Shown: positions 1-17,530, counted from the stretch's first letter. The stretch is 64,000 nt of DNA from Phoenix dactylifera (GCF_009389715.1 NC_052394.1:23066899-23130898); one strand, 5' to 3'. A program made the numbers and translations. The notes: a model not told the origin generated them from the letters alone.

Positions 1-1499
1 GCGATTGGATGGAAGCTCTCAGGGCTTTAGCTTGTCTCTTAGTGTCAGGACCAGGGTGGCACCACAGTAAGTGGCCATGTACGTAGGTCAAAGGAGGAGA
101 ATGGATAGGGTAGAGCAGAAAAATAGAAAGTGTGATAGGGTAATTGCTTATACACTGGGATAAGATCACAGGAACAGGCAGGTGATGTCCAACCAGGGTA
201 CAGGTTTCTTCCCTAACAAGTTTCCTATATTATTCGTATACACTATTCATTGCGAGCATTGGATTTTTCTTCTTTTGTTGGGGGGTGGGGGCAGTTTCCC
301 TCCTAGTTTGTTGTCCCATCATCATTGATAAATTGATATCTTTTCTTCCTTTGACTTCTCTTGAAGTATACTTTGATTTTGTTAATGCTTACTTTACTGC
401 TTGCCACAAAGATACGTGGGGATGAGAGGCTTTGGAGGTGGACGATTGATGGATATGTTTAGACTTCTAATCAAACAAATTAATCTCTGCATCTGGAATC
501 TCAATCCTTAGTCTGGCAGATCAAAAGCTCCTACATGGCTGTTTTTAGTGACATCTCCACTCACAACTATCTCTTAAGATTCTTTTTTACTTGTATAAAA
601 CTATAATAGAACACAAAAACAATGGAAAGACATTTAACCATGTTATTGTTATAACCAGGAAAACACTAACCATTTAATGCATAGCTTCAACCACATGCCA
701 TGCAACAACCAACTATCAGTTTAAGAAAGGGGCTTTTGCCTCAATAAATATTCAATCATAAATATTTGAAAGGTGAAAAGGAAGAACAAATAGGTCTAAG
801 ACAGAAATATGTAACATCTATTCATCAAGATTTGTGGAATAAAATAACTTGCTACTGGAATCTGGCACAGATGCTACATTTAAAGTTACACTTTACATAA
901 GGAATCAAATTGATGAAAAACATCTGGCAAAGCATGAATTCAAAGCTTCAGCCCTTGAAGGAAGCATCATTACTCCATTATTTTGTAATCATGTTTTTAA
1001 CTAATTACAGAACTATAATCATGAAGATAGTAACATGGCTGTACTCTAGAACCTTATCAGGATGATAATGACTGTATCTTCCTGAGCAGATAGCAGTGAC
1101 ATATATTCAGAAAAAAAGGCAACTTTTAGAAGCATGAAAATTTATTTTATATCTGAATTGCTCAACAAGGTGCAAACTAAGCAGCTGGAAATGGGTGCAA
1201 AATGGAAAACTTTAGCATCTAATGCATTAAAGTTTTCTAGCATAGGAAAACTGGATATTGGAATATATTTACATGCTAGTGTGTAGTATGCTTACATGTT
1301 ACAATTAAAGAACCAAGAATATGGCAAAAAAACTTAACAAAGAACAATTAAATCTCACAGTGTACATACAGTATGTATTTGGTTTGCATTTACATTGAAA
1401 TTTCTACACTTAGATAATAGCATCTTATCAATGAGAACACAAGTTAGAGGCAACCAATTAAACAAAATGCCAACTGTGGTCATGTTCCAAGAAAGATAC
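1..1499. other. Left-edge stretch, no gene recognised
   Basis: AT-rich sequence with no recognisable coding exon on either strand. It lies downstream of the third visible exon of the YidD-family gene, so it is either that gene's last intron continuing past the window edge or its 3' flank. I looked on the minus strand for the expected last exon (a conserved G-x-G-[FY]-D-P-P-R-W-F block) and did not find it. Confidence 0.5.
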
Positions 1500-2323
1500 C
1501 GAGGGGGTTGCAACGGCAGAGACACCAAGCTGTCAAGATTGTACCCATTACAACGCCATACTTTTTATACGCCTGCTTTGAGTACCCGCTGCAAGTTGGT
1601 ACATACCGACAGCTTGATGGCAGAAGCAGTGATATCTCTCCTATTTATAAATAATCCAAAGTTAGCAAGTCAAATAACTCAAATGGTAACCCTTGTTTCT
1701 ATTCAAAACAAACAAGAAAAAACAGAAAAGAGAGAGAGGTCATGCTGTCCAGAATTATATAATATTTAAGACGGAGATGCTAAAATCTCATCAGAAAATC
1801 CTTAAGTCGCATTTGTAAAACTTCAGCGTTAAAAAATGCTGCTCTGGAAGTACATACACATCTAAAATGCCTTGCCTCGCATTCTACATGTAACAAACAC
1901 TCAAATATACCATACGCATAATTTTACAACACTTAAAATATATATATAATATTTCGCTGTAATAATCCGGATATTACTACAATTCATTCTTTAGAAGAAA
2001 GATACTGCAATTAAGATACCGAGAACGCTATCTAACTTCTGTGACACCAAGAAGCCTCATCTTACTATGATGATAATAACACCAGCAACCCTAACTTACT
2101 TTTGTAAAATTTCAACATGGACAAGGCCGCTCTGACCCCCAAATCCGTAACCTCCTCATCTGAGAATCCACAAAACAGAACAACGTAATCAACAAACTGA
2201 AAAGAGACGACTACAGCACGAGATGAGAAGAAAAGAAGAACAAACCAAAACCCTACCCTGCGCCGCCTTCTGATCCGAATCCTCCTCCGCACCATCAGCA
2301 GATGAAGATCGAACTCGCTGCAT
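1500..2323 (-). CDS. YidD/UPF0161-family protein, 3' part not seen
   Basis: Three exons on the minus strand join in frame: 2323-2257, 2159-2100 and 1640-1500, each with GT-AG borders. The product starts MQRVRSSSADGAEEDSDQ, continues EEVTDLGVRAALSMLKFYK and then REISLLLP-SCRYVPTC-AYKKYG and LCRCNPLG. This is the core of the YidD family (DUF37), which in bacteria helps the YidC insertase place proteins in membranes; plant copies are nuclear and presumed plastid-targeted. The last family block (GFDPPRWF-like) is missing, so the gene is partial or its last exon lies beyond the left edge. Two normally conserved positions differ: glycine follows the CS of PTCSEYS, and TAWRLCRC reads TAWCLCRC. Exon 1 gives no clear transit peptide from this ATG. 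A serine/arginine-rich frame is open upstream to 2557 but lacks an ATG. A diverging copy or pseudogene is possible. The 5' side is pyrimidine-rich, as in a plant 5' UTR. Confidence 0.68.
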
Positions 2324-2639
2324 TTCATTAGAAGGAAAGACGATTAAATAGAAGAAGAAGAAGAAAAATAATGAAAGGATTCGAGATCGAGAGAGAAGTG
2401 GGATTCGAGGAGTGGAGCCAGGGTTTGGCGAATTACGAGAGACAGAAAGGGGTGAGCGCGGCCTACGGTTCCGAAAGAGAGGCGAAGAGCGCCATTGCTC
2501 CGTCCGAGGAGAGTTTTGGAGAGAGAGGGAGGAGTTCGAGAGGAGGAAGAAAAACAACGGAGAACGCCATCACCGATGCTCGTCTAGTTCGGCCAGCTAG
2601 ATTTGGGCTATAATCTTTTAGAACGGATATAATTTGATT

Positions 2640-3010
2640 GGATCTCCCTGGGTCGAGCCCAAGCCCATTCCACCATGGGCTCCCCTCCCCCCTCCCACAG
2701 CTTTTTAATGCCTTGATGGCCCCCAGACAGCTCATGGTCTTGTTCAAGATTGAACATCCATTTCCACCGGCTCTCCGTCGATCAAGCCCAAGGCCATTTC
2801 CTACATGGATCCCCAAGTCCTAACCCCCACTTATTGATGTTGTGACGGTCTCCCAGAACTCATTGAACCATTTGATGGTCTTATGCAACATTGACCATCC
2901 ATCACACCCAGATTAGCATGGAGGCCGAGGTTGCATTTGATGGTCGTGTATCTTCATTCATAATCGGACGGCCAAGGTTGCATTTGATGATCTTCCCTTG
3001 TATATATTGT
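2640..3010. repeat. Imperfect local repeats upstream of the YidD-type gene
   Basis: Phrases such as gcatttgatggtc, gaccatccat and caagcccaagg recur several times at irregular spacing, for example near 2936 and 2972. This looks like a decayed tandem repeat of roughly 100-130 bp units. No coding frame is recognised. Confidence 0.35.
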
Positions 3011-3454
3011 TTCGCTGTAGCAGGCCTTGTGGGTTGCAGGCCGAAAGGTGTTTTTTCTTTTAACTAAAAACCCCGTCCTCATGCACTCTCTCTTTGGATA
3101 ATGTTAGAAAGACTCACCAAAGATAAAGAGTATATTTGTTACCGATACTTATGAAGTCTAATTAGAAAAAATCTATTTAATTTTAAATGTCTTATTGGCT
3201 GGAGGGTGATAATCATCCATCAAATGCCACTTTTTGATTCAGTAGCTTATCAATATTAATTCGGATAATTAAAAACATATTGATGAGGAAAAATCTAATC
3301 TTGAGCAAATAAATAGATGAGCAGAATATATTCATTCATGCAACTATTCATCCATTTAAATCAGTCATGTGGATTGCATGTGGTAGAAACAAAATACTTC
3401 CATTAAATACTCTTTCTTTATTAATAAAACTATGTGCATATATGTCCTAAATTA

Positions 3455-3990
3455 TTTTTTTTTTTTTGATGAAGAGGGAGGCAAAGTCATCCAGCCTTTA
3501 TCAGCAAAGGAAAGTTTACAGAAACTATTTACAAAGGATTTGCAAGAAAGAAAAACATAAAAGGGTAATATATAAAACTCTTTTACAAAAGATAGTGATA
3601 TGTAAGTAGACATGTTAAACTATTCGGCAAGCTGAACAATCTCATAAGTAATTTGAAGGATCTTTATATCTTCAGTACGCAACTATATAAGCTTTGTATC
3701 TTGATGTGAGTACGCAACTATAGAAGCTTCGTATCTTGATGTGAGTCCACTTTTTTCTAAAGAATAGATTAATGTCTCTCAACGTGCGACACCAATATTG
3801 CAAGGTTATTTCAAAATTTGAGATGAGGATCAAGCAGCTTCTATGAACACAAATACTTTCGGCTAAAGAAAGTTGATAAGAATTTCTGCAAACACAGTAG
3901 ATAGAATTTAATTTCTTTAAGAAATTCCAAGCATTTCAGTCTTTCCATATTTTCTAACAGATAATAGCAATCAACTGATCCACAACTTTT
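3455..3990 (-). mobile_element. LINE (L1-type) 3' fragment, copy A
   Basis: On the minus strand this ends in a poly-A tract (read as poly-T near 3453-3465) directly after ctttgcctccctcttcatc. The same tail sequence recurs at about 39.0 kb, so it is a repeat family. Near 3925-3975 the minus strand encodes a decayed peptide like AIICxKIWKDxNAWNF, matching the stretch after the reverse transcriptase zinc-finger region of plant L1 elements. A 36-bp stretch ending in tatcttgatgtgag is duplicated in tandem near 3675-3745. The copy is 5'-truncated. Confidence 0.6.
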
Positions 3991-5150
3991 TTTATTGATT
4001 GTTGGAATTTTCTATTCTAAATATTTAAAATATACTTAGAGAAAAATGGAAACATCCTACCCGTTTATCCAATCACGGTCATCATCAGTCAAGTACATCT
4101 TTCTCTGGAGCTAGTCATATGCATGACAAGTGGCAAATGTTAATACCCTAACCTTTTCTTGCTGTAGATGTATGGGCAACATCCTCAAAGTGAGATCAAT
4201 AGGCTGCAAGCAGCATACATGGAGCCATGCATCAGAGAGGGACTCTCCTGAAAACTACTGCACCTTTACCAGTGTTCAGGTGCTGTGATCCCAATGTCTC
4301 AAGGAGGAAGATGACTGATTTCATGTTTCCCACAATCTATACTAGCATCAGGGATGTGTGAGTGTTAGTAATTAAAATTTTCACTTCGTGAATGAACAGT
4401 TTAGATTTTTGTGCACGCGTGTGCGCGTTGGTACATATGTGTTTGTTTTTAACAGGTGTTCTCAGTGTCAGATCATAAGGGGGGTGGGTATAAAGGGAGT
4501 ATCTCCTAAAAAGGTGGAATTCTTTCTTGGTGGATTGGTGAGTAAAGATGATGCTTAACTACGACATCTATTTAATCCGGCAATGAACTATGTGATATCC
4601 TCCAAACGGCCAAAAGGATTGCTTAGGGAAGTGAGTTGGTTCAGACATCCTTCTCTTGCTTAGAAACCCGGAGAAGGAAAAGCAAAGAGAAGACCATCAC
4701 CAACCCTTCAGTTACCAACAAATGTTTGTCAAGCAGCCAATATCTAAAATAAAAGTTTAGGAAGGACAACGGAAACAAGGGCTTGGTTCTTGTCTAATTG
4801 TTTTTGCCAACTGGAAAAGGACCCTTTTAAATGCGAGAACAAATGATGTAGTTCTGAGTTCTAATTTCCTTGATGTCCAAGGATAACGGTATGGGTATGT
4901 GTTTGGAAGCAACAGGAACAATGCACGAAGAATTTCCTTCATACTTTTTGCCCTTTTGCATGAAAAATAAATACTATCACTACCACGTTAAGCAAGCCTT
5001 TTTCAGAATGCATGTCCTAACGTTCGGACACTGTTTAGGAACTCTATCCTTTTCGGAAGGTTGGCCAATGTAAAGTCGAATAAAATAGAACTAGACTTTC
5101 GCTACACTCCAAAGCTAAGCGAGGCCAGCATTCCCCTGGGGCGACCTCGT
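3991..5150. other. Intergenic stretch, nothing recognised
   Basis: Moderately AT-rich DNA with only short chance open frames. It probably includes the distal promoter of the first laccase gene. Confidence 0.5.
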
Positions 5151-5156
5151 CAATTC

Positions 5157-5163
5157 ACCTAAC
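5157..5163 (+). promoter_or_regulatory. AC-III-type MYB element (ACCTAAC)
   Basis: The exact heptamer ACCTAAC lies about 35 bp before the TATA box of the first laccase gene. AC elements are bound by R2R3-MYB factors that switch on lignin-pathway genes in secondary walls. A 7-mer can occur by chance; its position and the gene's identity are the support. Confidence 0.45.
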
Positions 5164-5197
5164 GAAACAAAGCCCCAGCTACAACCATATCCACCAG

Positions 5198-5205
5198 TAT
5201 AAATA
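5198..5205 (+). promoter_or_regulatory. TATA box of first laccase gene
   Basis: TATAAATA lies 125-132 bp before the ATG at 5330. A transcription start roughly 30 bp downstream would leave a 5' UTR of about 100 bp, which is ordinary for plants. Confidence 0.7.
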
Positions 5206-5329
5206 GATCTTTCGAGCTCTCGTAACTCCGTATCCACCTATAGTTTCGAATCCATTCTTCTGGTCATCTAGCTAGATATCTTTCCTTCTCTTTCCAGTTA
5301 GTTCGATCCACGTCATCACGGGAACAAAA

Positions 5330-7679
5330 ATGGCCTTCTCTCTTCTTCCTTCATCCCTTCTTGTGGCAGCCTTCATGTTCTCGACGCTCACTCTGCTTCT
5401 TTCGCTGGATGGCGTACGTGCACAACAAACTGGCATAACCAGGCACTACAGATTTGACGTATGTTCTTATATACAAGTTACATTAAACCATATATCTATC
5501 TATATATATAGATATTCCTTTCTTCTGAAATGAAACATATTTGCAGATAAGAATGGCCAATGTGACACGGCTGTGCCATACGAAGAGCATTGTGACGGTC
5601 AATGGGCAGTTCCCAGGTCCCAAGATCGTTGCTAGAGAAGGAGATAGAGTTGTGGTTAAGGTGGTTAACCACGTTCAGTATAATGTCACTTTACACTGGT
5701 ACGTCTGCTAAAGGAACTTCGTTTTCCCATTACGCTTCTAGTCAAGGGGTTTGAGTGCACCAACGAGTGTTTAGTCTCCTTTTTTTTTTTTTCTGCATGA
5801 CGTTTTTTTAACAATAACATGAATGTTTTGCGAACCAAATGATGTGCGGAACGAACAGGCATGGTGTTCGCCAGCTGAGGAGTGGATGGGCGGACGGTCC
5901 GGCGTATGTGACCCAATGCCCCATAGGGAGAGGGCAGAGCTACGTGTATAACTTCACCATCGTAGCCCAGCGAGGGACGCTCTTCTGGCACGCCCACATC
6001 TCGTGGCTGAGGGCCACCCTCTACGGGCCCATCATCATCCTCCCTGCCCGCGGCGTCCCTTACCCCTTCTCCAAACCCTATAAAGAAGTCCCCATCGTCT
6101 TCGGTACATGCATATATGTTTTAGTTGTTACAATCTCTTAACTTCGGGTTGTCTTTGATTAGAAGCTTAGTAACATATATGGAGAATTAAAAAAAAATTG
6201 TAATATTTGTAGGGGAATGGTGGAACGCTGACACGGAGGCCGTCATTAGCCAGGCTCTTCAGACGGGTGGTGGTCCTAATGTCTCCGATGCCTACACCAT
6301 CAATGGGCTTCCTGGTCCCCTGTACAACTGCTCGGCTAAAGGTACCATATTAAAGTTATGTATCCTGATTTACCAAACAAAAAAAAAAGTTATACATCCT
6401 GGAGTTTTTTTTTGTAGTTTTTAGGCAAAGTAATAGCAAATTAATGGTGGGTGCTGATGTATGGTAGATACATTCAAGCTGAAAGTGAAGCCCGGAAAGA
6501 CGTACCTACTCCGTATGATCAATGCTGCACTCAACGACGAGCTCTTCTTCAGCATCGCGAACCACACCCTCACCATCGTTGATGTTGATGCTGTTTACGT
6601 GAAGCCCTTCGACACCGACACCCTCATCATAGCACCAGGTCAAACCACCAACGTCCTCCTCCGTTCCAAGCCCAGCTTCCCCCATGCCACATTCCTCATG
6701 GCTGCAAGGCCCTATGCCACCGGATCCGGCACCTTCGACAACTCGACGGTGGCCGGCTTTCTTGAGTACCAAGATCCCAAGACTTCCTCCACAGCCAGCT
6801 TTGATAAGAAGCTCCCACTCTTCAAACCAAGCCTCCCATCTCTGAACGACACGGCGTTTGTCGCAAACTTCACCAGCAGATTACGGAGTCTGGCAACCGC
6901 TCAGTTTCCGGCCAAGGTACCACGGACTGTGGAGAGGCAATTCTTCTTCACCGTGGGGCTTGGCACGAGCCCGTGCCCGAAGAACCAGACTTGCCAAGGG
7001 CCCAACGGCACCAAGTTCGCCGCGACCGTAAGCAATATATCCTTCGCGATGCCGACCACAGCTCTCCTCCAGGCCCACTTCTTTGGGCAGTCCAAGCGCG
7101 TTTACTCCCCGGACTTCCCTTACAGCCCTCTAATCCCATTCAACTACACGGGGAGCCCTCCCAACAACACACTGGTGAGCAATGGGACTAAGTTGATGGT
7201 GCTTCCGTACAACACCACCGTGGAGCTGGTGATGCAGGACACCAGCATTCTAGGGGCGGAGAGCCACCCGTTGCACCTCCACGGCTTCAACTTCTTCGTC
7301 GTCGGGCAAGGCTTCGGCAACTACAATCCGGCAAAGGACCCGGCCAGGTTCAACCTGGTGGACCCGGTGGAGAGGAACACGGTCGGGGTGCCCGCCGGTG
7401 GGTGGGTCGCCATCCGATTCCGTGCTGATAACCCCGGTAAGTGCATGTAGAAATGCCTGCTCGACCTAGGCCATGCCATGTCCTTATACCTCGATCAATG
7501 CTTAGCTTTGACTATGAATATTGAGCTGTGTTTTTGGGGCCCGTGCAGGTGTGTGGTTCATGCATTGCCACCTGGAGGTCCACACGAGCTGGGGTCTGAA
7601 GATGGCGTGGTTGGTCTTGGATGGGAGCCTACCCAACCAAAAGCTGCCTCCTCCGCCATCAGATCTTCCCAGATGCTAG
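5330..7679 (+). CDS. LAC: Laccase (multicopper oxidase), six exons
   Basis: Six exons join in frame: 5330-5458, 5547-5698, 5859-6103, 6213-6341, 6468-7436 and 7549-7679, giving 584 residues, the normal laccase length. Residues 1-31 form a secretory signal peptide (hydrophobic core [15 protein letters not shown]) likely cut before QQTG. All four copper-binding blocks are present: HWHG near residue 93, WHAH near 138, HPLHLHG in exon 5, and HCHLEVH at 547-553, with leucine as the axial type-1 position. Many N-x-[ST] sites suggest heavy glycosylation. Plant laccases act in the apoplast, oxidising monolignols and other phenols with oxygen. The motif [14 protein letters not shown] recalls the LAC5/12/13 group, but no tree was made. 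An AC-III element and TATA box precede it, a miR397-type site lies in exon 5, and an AATAAA lies at 7967-7972. It is more diverged than the tandem pair at 50.8-58.7 kb. Confidence 0.95.
6517..6537 (+). promoter_or_regulatory. miR397-type target site in laccase exon 5
   Basis: The 21-nt stretch coding INAALND contains aatgctgcactcaac, matching the complement of the conserved plant miR397 with one G:U-type change and mismatches near the ends. miR397 cleavage of laccase mRNAs at this site is established in other plants. Cleavage here is inferred. Confidence 0.7.
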
Positions 7680-8071
7680 GCTTTGGACCTAATGGAACGG
7701 TCCGGAGTTTTCTGAGGTTTGACTGCTTGACTGATAGGATGCTCCAGGAGTCCACTCCATCCCATTTTGTTTGTGTTCGTGTCCTTTACTTCTTTCGGTG
7801 TGGTTTGTGATTGCTTCACTAATTGGCGTACGGTCGAGATTCGGGAGAGGAGAAAGCAATTTCTTGTTTTTTCTTGGCCAACTTGGCCTGTACGATCGTG
7901 TCATTTTTTTCAATGGCGTGACAACAACCTAGGATTTCACGTCATTCATATTTTGTTTGTTTCAGCAATAAAAATTGAGTGAATTAATAACTTAATGTGA
8001 ATTTCTAAATTGGTGGGGTCTCTTTTCTTTTTTTATCACATAAAGTATTTCAATAGCTTCAAATGAAAAAC
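7680..8071. other. 3' flank of first laccase gene with poly(A) signal
   Basis: Presumed 3' UTR, T-rich, with AATAAA at 7967-7972 just after the run ttgtttgtttcagc. The next element begins at about 8072. Confidence 0.55.
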
Positions 8072-8905
8072 TAGTTATGAGTTCCAAAATAAGGTTTAAA
8101 AAAAAAATATTCCAAGCATGTAAAATATACTCTGATGCAGAGAAAGCGAGTCAAAGCGAGCACGTCGCCTTCGATAAAGAATGGAAGAGGAAGAGCAAGC
8201 ACATTGCTCTCTTGTTTGATGCAGAGGAAGCGGGTCGAGGCGAGCATATCGCCTTCGATGAAGGATAGAAAAGAGAGTAAGCACGTTGCTCTCTTGCGAT
8301 CACACCAATAAAAAACTTGTAAAACAATTTTATTACTCAAAACTTCAATGATCCCAATACAAGGGAGTGGAGCCTTTATATAATAAGGGCAAGCTACACA
8401 TAAGTAGAAAGATAAAAAAAATAAAGCAAAATTTTAGAGCAATAATTCTAAAAATGCTAAAAAGATTCAATGGGTTGGCTGAAGCAAAATCTTAGGACAA
8501 TAATTCTAAAAATGCTGAAAAGATTTAATGGGTTGGTTGGCAAAGATTCAATGGGTTGGCTAAAGTAAAATCTTAGGGCAATAATTTTAAAAAATGCTGA
8601 AAAGATTTAGTGGGTTGGTTGGCAAAGATTTAGTGGGTTGATTGGTAAAGATTTAATGGGTTGGTTGGCCTTTCCTTCTTTGATTGGATTCTCTAAACTA
8701 GGCGCAGCTGAGATCGCGGATAGGTGATTTGGAGTGGTCGCTTTGGTTGGCCTTTTCTTCTTTAGCTGGATTCTTCAAACTGGATGCGGCTGAGATCGCG
8801 GGTAGAAGATTTGAAATGGATGCCTATCTCATATTCTCTTATTAGTTATTTCTCATAAACTTTTCAGAGTAGAAATGTATGCATTTCTCATGAGTTCCTC
8901 CTGAA
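8072..8905 (-). mobile_element. LTR-like fragment, probably Copia type
   Basis: On the minus strand this holds, in order, a TATATAAAGG box (read at 8373-8382), a typical R-region run around tgtattgggatcattgaag, and an AATAAAATTG signal. That layout is usual in plant Copia LTRs. The outer ends and target duplications could not be placed, and no internal coding region is attached, so this may be a solo or truncated LTR. It is old and internally rearranged by short tandem repeats. Confidence 0.4.
8134..8301. repeat. Two tandem 84-bp units
   Basis: gatgcagag begins units at 8134 and 8218. Both continue through gcgag-cgccttcgat-gaa and end in gctctcttg. The period is 84 bp, a multiple of three. 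A second set with a period of about 82 bp (ggccttt-cttctt, then gctgagatcgcgg) covers 8667-8820, and aatgggttgg recurs between them. Confidence 0.7.
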
Positions 8906-9892
8906 CGTAATTCTTAATATCACCATTTAGTTTGAATCAAGATTGAAGCCAAATCAAAACCTAATTTCTAAGCAAGGCACTAAAACAGTTGCATGAATTG
9001 AATCAATCTATAGGGGTTTTTGAATATATACCATTCAAAAATTGTCTTAATGCATACTCGAAAACCCAAATATATATTTTCCAAACTATGCTCGAAATGA
9101 ATTTTGTGTCATACAAGCGTATTTCTACAGGAATTAAGTTTTTAAGGAATGTAAGCAGCAAATTTCATGAAAAAAAAAAGAAAAAAAAACACTATTGATC
9201 TCGGTCTTGTACAACGATTTTCAAAAGATTTAACACATCTTTTGTAGTTAACGAGATTATTAACTTCGTTCATGGCGTATCTAAGAGAAATCTTTCTCCT
9301 TTGAATGAAAGGGGGGGAGACCCACCCAATTGATTGAGCAGCAACCAAGCTACAACGTTTGGATATCTAAAAAAAATAAAAACATGACATTCATACAAAA
9401 AGGCTCCACGATTATCAAAACTAGGATGGGGGAAAGGCTTGCACCAGAAGTTGTCAAAGGAACAATTCAAACAAAACGATCACTTCAGACTCATTGCAGA
9501 TATCACTACCGATTAAGACCTGACAAATAAGGCTGAAGGGAAACCATCACCAACCTAGTACCCAGATTCTCTCATTGCTTACATCTTCCATAAAGCAATC
9601 CACATTCCTGAGTCCTTTACACCCCTATACTATCTATAGCCACTACAAGGATATGAGAGAACGATGGCTGTAGCATCCAGAAACTCATGAGCACCAAATT
9701 TCAAAACAAACTTCCATAAGAACTGATTTTTGAGTGAACCACAGCATATAAACCATTATTTTATTTCGACTGAACCACAACATATAAGCCATTATTTTTA
9801 ATTCTCTTCTTAGTCTGTCATCAAGTTCTTCAGCTTAAAGCTACACCAACGAATAATTAAGGGTCCATTAATGGAGCCTCATCATTGGCTAT
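8906..9892. other. Intergenic stretch with possible LINE tail
   Basis: No gene is recognised. An A-rich run at 9170-9190 and the phrase ggagacccacccaa near 9317 resemble a decayed LINE 3' end; a similar ggagacccaa phrase occurs near 16350. The right part is the 3' UTR of the dehydrogenase gene. Confidence 0.35.
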
Positions 9893-15215
<5,323 letters not shown>

Positions 15216-15224
15216 GGCCGTCGC

Positions 15225-15233
<9 letters not shown>

Positions 15234-15261
<28 letters not shown>
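15234..15261. repeat. (GA)n microsatellite in a 5' UTR
   Basis: Perfect GA dinucleotides, read as (CT)n on the minus strand, about 20 bp before the start codon of the dehydrogenase gene. CT-rich 5' UTR tracts are common in plant genes. Confidence 0.9.
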
Positions 15262-15265
<4 letters not shown>

Positions 15266-15419
15266 CTGGAGCCGGGGTAGGGGAGGAGGGAAGAAGACCG
15301 TTTGGATTTCTCCAGAAGGTCTCGGGCAGCCTGGACACGGGAGGGAGTTATTGGAACACGTGTCGGCATCGTAGCCATCGGTAGTTCGACGACGGCACGC
15401 CTGGAAGTTTAGCCTATGA

Positions 15420-17106
15420 CCCATCGGCCATCGCCATCCTAGTTTGATTTTGGCCGAATCAAATTGGTTGCCTGCACCCTCGTGTACGGGCAGTCAGTTA
15501 CCGTGTATAAAAACAATTTAAGCGCGTGGGCCTTTTTGGCAGCGGATGCAATTTGGATTAGAAACCATCATGCCCGATATAAGGTTGGGAAATGGTTGAG
15601 CCAAACACCATCCAAACCTGACCCTAATCTAACCTGAAACCCAATCTATCCAGGTCCTAACCCGATCCAACTTTATACTAAATAAGCTTATGAGAGATCT
15701 GCACGTTCTATTTCATTTATATGTTCAATCTTGTTAAATTATTTAATTGCATGAGTACATCCAAATATGATCCAACCAAAATAATACTAACCTAAAAACA
15801 ATACTAAGATCTTTTTTCGATCATGAATTACCAGTATAACATATTTAACTAGATTAGTGTGACCCAAAACTCAACACTGATGCTGTTCAAAACAAACTTA
15901 GCTTGAGAAAATGAAGGGTTAGGTAGGGTTGGAGAGATCAATACAAAAGTTGGCTTGAGTTAGGATTAGCCCTCGACCTAACCTAACTTGTCCCAGCTGT
16001 GGCACTATATTTTATGCTCGATTTTAGTTTAAGTAAACTATTTTTTATGCTCCATCCGGCTAATATGAGCGGCATCAGGATTATGGCGATGAACAAGGGT
16101 AACTTAGATTCTCATTAATCTCGAATTACATGCATTACGTTAAGTTCTGCGAATAAATACAATCCAAATTCTACCAAGTTTAAAGGTAGAGAAGGATAAA
16201 CGTAGAAATTTCCATAATGAAGTCTCACATCATGCTTAATCAATCAGCAGATAATGATATGCACAACCTTTTCTGTAGCTGCCATAACCTAGTTATACTC
16301 GATGTCCTTTCATTTCTTTTTTTGCTTTTTTTTCTTTTAAAGTGGGACAGGCGGAGACCCAAGTAATCATACCCAACGTCATGTTCAACTAAGAAACAGC
16401 TACAAAAATCTCACATAAAGAAAAGAAACCCAAAAATCAAAATAAAAAAAACTAAAACAGAAGAAGTAACCAATTATAAGCCATCCACCTGAGTGGTCTA
16501 AATTGTGGATTGCATTCTAAATTCTTCACGAGCAGAAGTAGAACAAAATTCAAACTTCTTAGTAGTCTCGAAAGCATAGATCAGTTCAGAACATTACCCG
16601 GTCATTCATTCAAAAGACGTTTATTAGTGGTAATGTGATGCACACTCTAAAGTGTTTGCAAGATTTTTTTTGATTAGGTATTTTTAGCACTGTGCATCAA
16701 TTTGTGTGAAAACAAACTGCTATTTTAATGGGCAGAAAAGGTTTAATTCAGATCCCTTCAATTTTTCTTTGTCAAGATTACAGCCTGGTTAGGAGAAATT
16801 AAGCCTTGCACGCTTCGAACTTTATTATATACTCTCTTAAATATTATAGGCGTCGCACCTTACCCTTACCACGAGGCAGGGACCGTCCTATCAGTCATAT
16901 CAAGCGAAAAATAAACCATCGTGATTGGAAAATTTGGCCTTGTCCAGTCTAATCCAAATTGGAGTGGATCCTGCTCGTATTCTACCAGTCTGCCCGGACC
17001 GAACCGAACAAACTTTATTATTATTATTATTTTTAATACATCGGCCAGTCACACCCAACGAGCGTGAAAAAGTTAGAAAACATTATTATTTTTTCAAATT
17101 GGTTTA
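15420..17106. other. Intergenic stretch with decayed repeats
   Basis: No gene is recognised. From about 15580 to 16000, short phrases of the cctaacctaac/acccgatcc kind recur, as in the interior of the hAT-like element at 48.2 kb. Around 16315-16460 a T-rich run followed by gtgggacaggcggagacc resembles a LINE 3' end on the minus strand. Confidence 0.4.
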
Positions 17107-17429
17107 GAACTATGAAGTTGTTTGGTTCAAAAAAATTTTAATTAATTTTTTTAAAACTGATATTTAATATATAATATTTTAAAAATATTTTTTGTATATT
17201 TGATTGATAAAAAATTGTCATATTCAAAAGTAATTTACGTTTGAATCAATTTTTTTAAAAAATAGAAAATATTTAATATATATTTAATAAAAAATATTTT
17301 ATTCTATCTAAAACTATCTTTGAAAAAAATTAATTCTCATTTTTTATGTTTGGGATGTATTTTTTTCGCATTAAATTAAAAAAAATTTATTTCTATAAAA
17401 TAATTGTTTTTTATTTTTTAAAAAAATTA

Positions 17430-17486
<57 letters not shown>

Positions 17487-17530
17487 ATCGGAATTTTTCT
17501 CTCCATTTTCCACGAAACGAATGAGTCCTA
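17107..17530. mobile_element. AT-rich MITE-like segment with (AT)n core
   Basis: The left edge carries gttgtttggttc and the right edge, read inversely, ggactcattcgtttcg. This loosely matches the inverted ends of the element at 34.1 kb. The interior is very AT-rich, with a perfect (AT)n run at 17433-17484. No target duplication was seen. Confidence 0.33.

Noticed and set aside
1395-1769. Plus-strand open frame of 124 codons
   Set aside because: It is antisense to exon 3 of the YidD-family gene, and its translation resembles no family.
2371-2613. Purine-rich plus-strand frames
   Set aside because: They are the complement of the pyrimidine-rich 5' leader of the minus-strand gene.
15216-15338. 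Upstream in-frame start for the dehydrogenase
   Set aside because: The added residues are coded by the (CT)n tract; the family begins close to MAEAPRSTVLVTGAGG.
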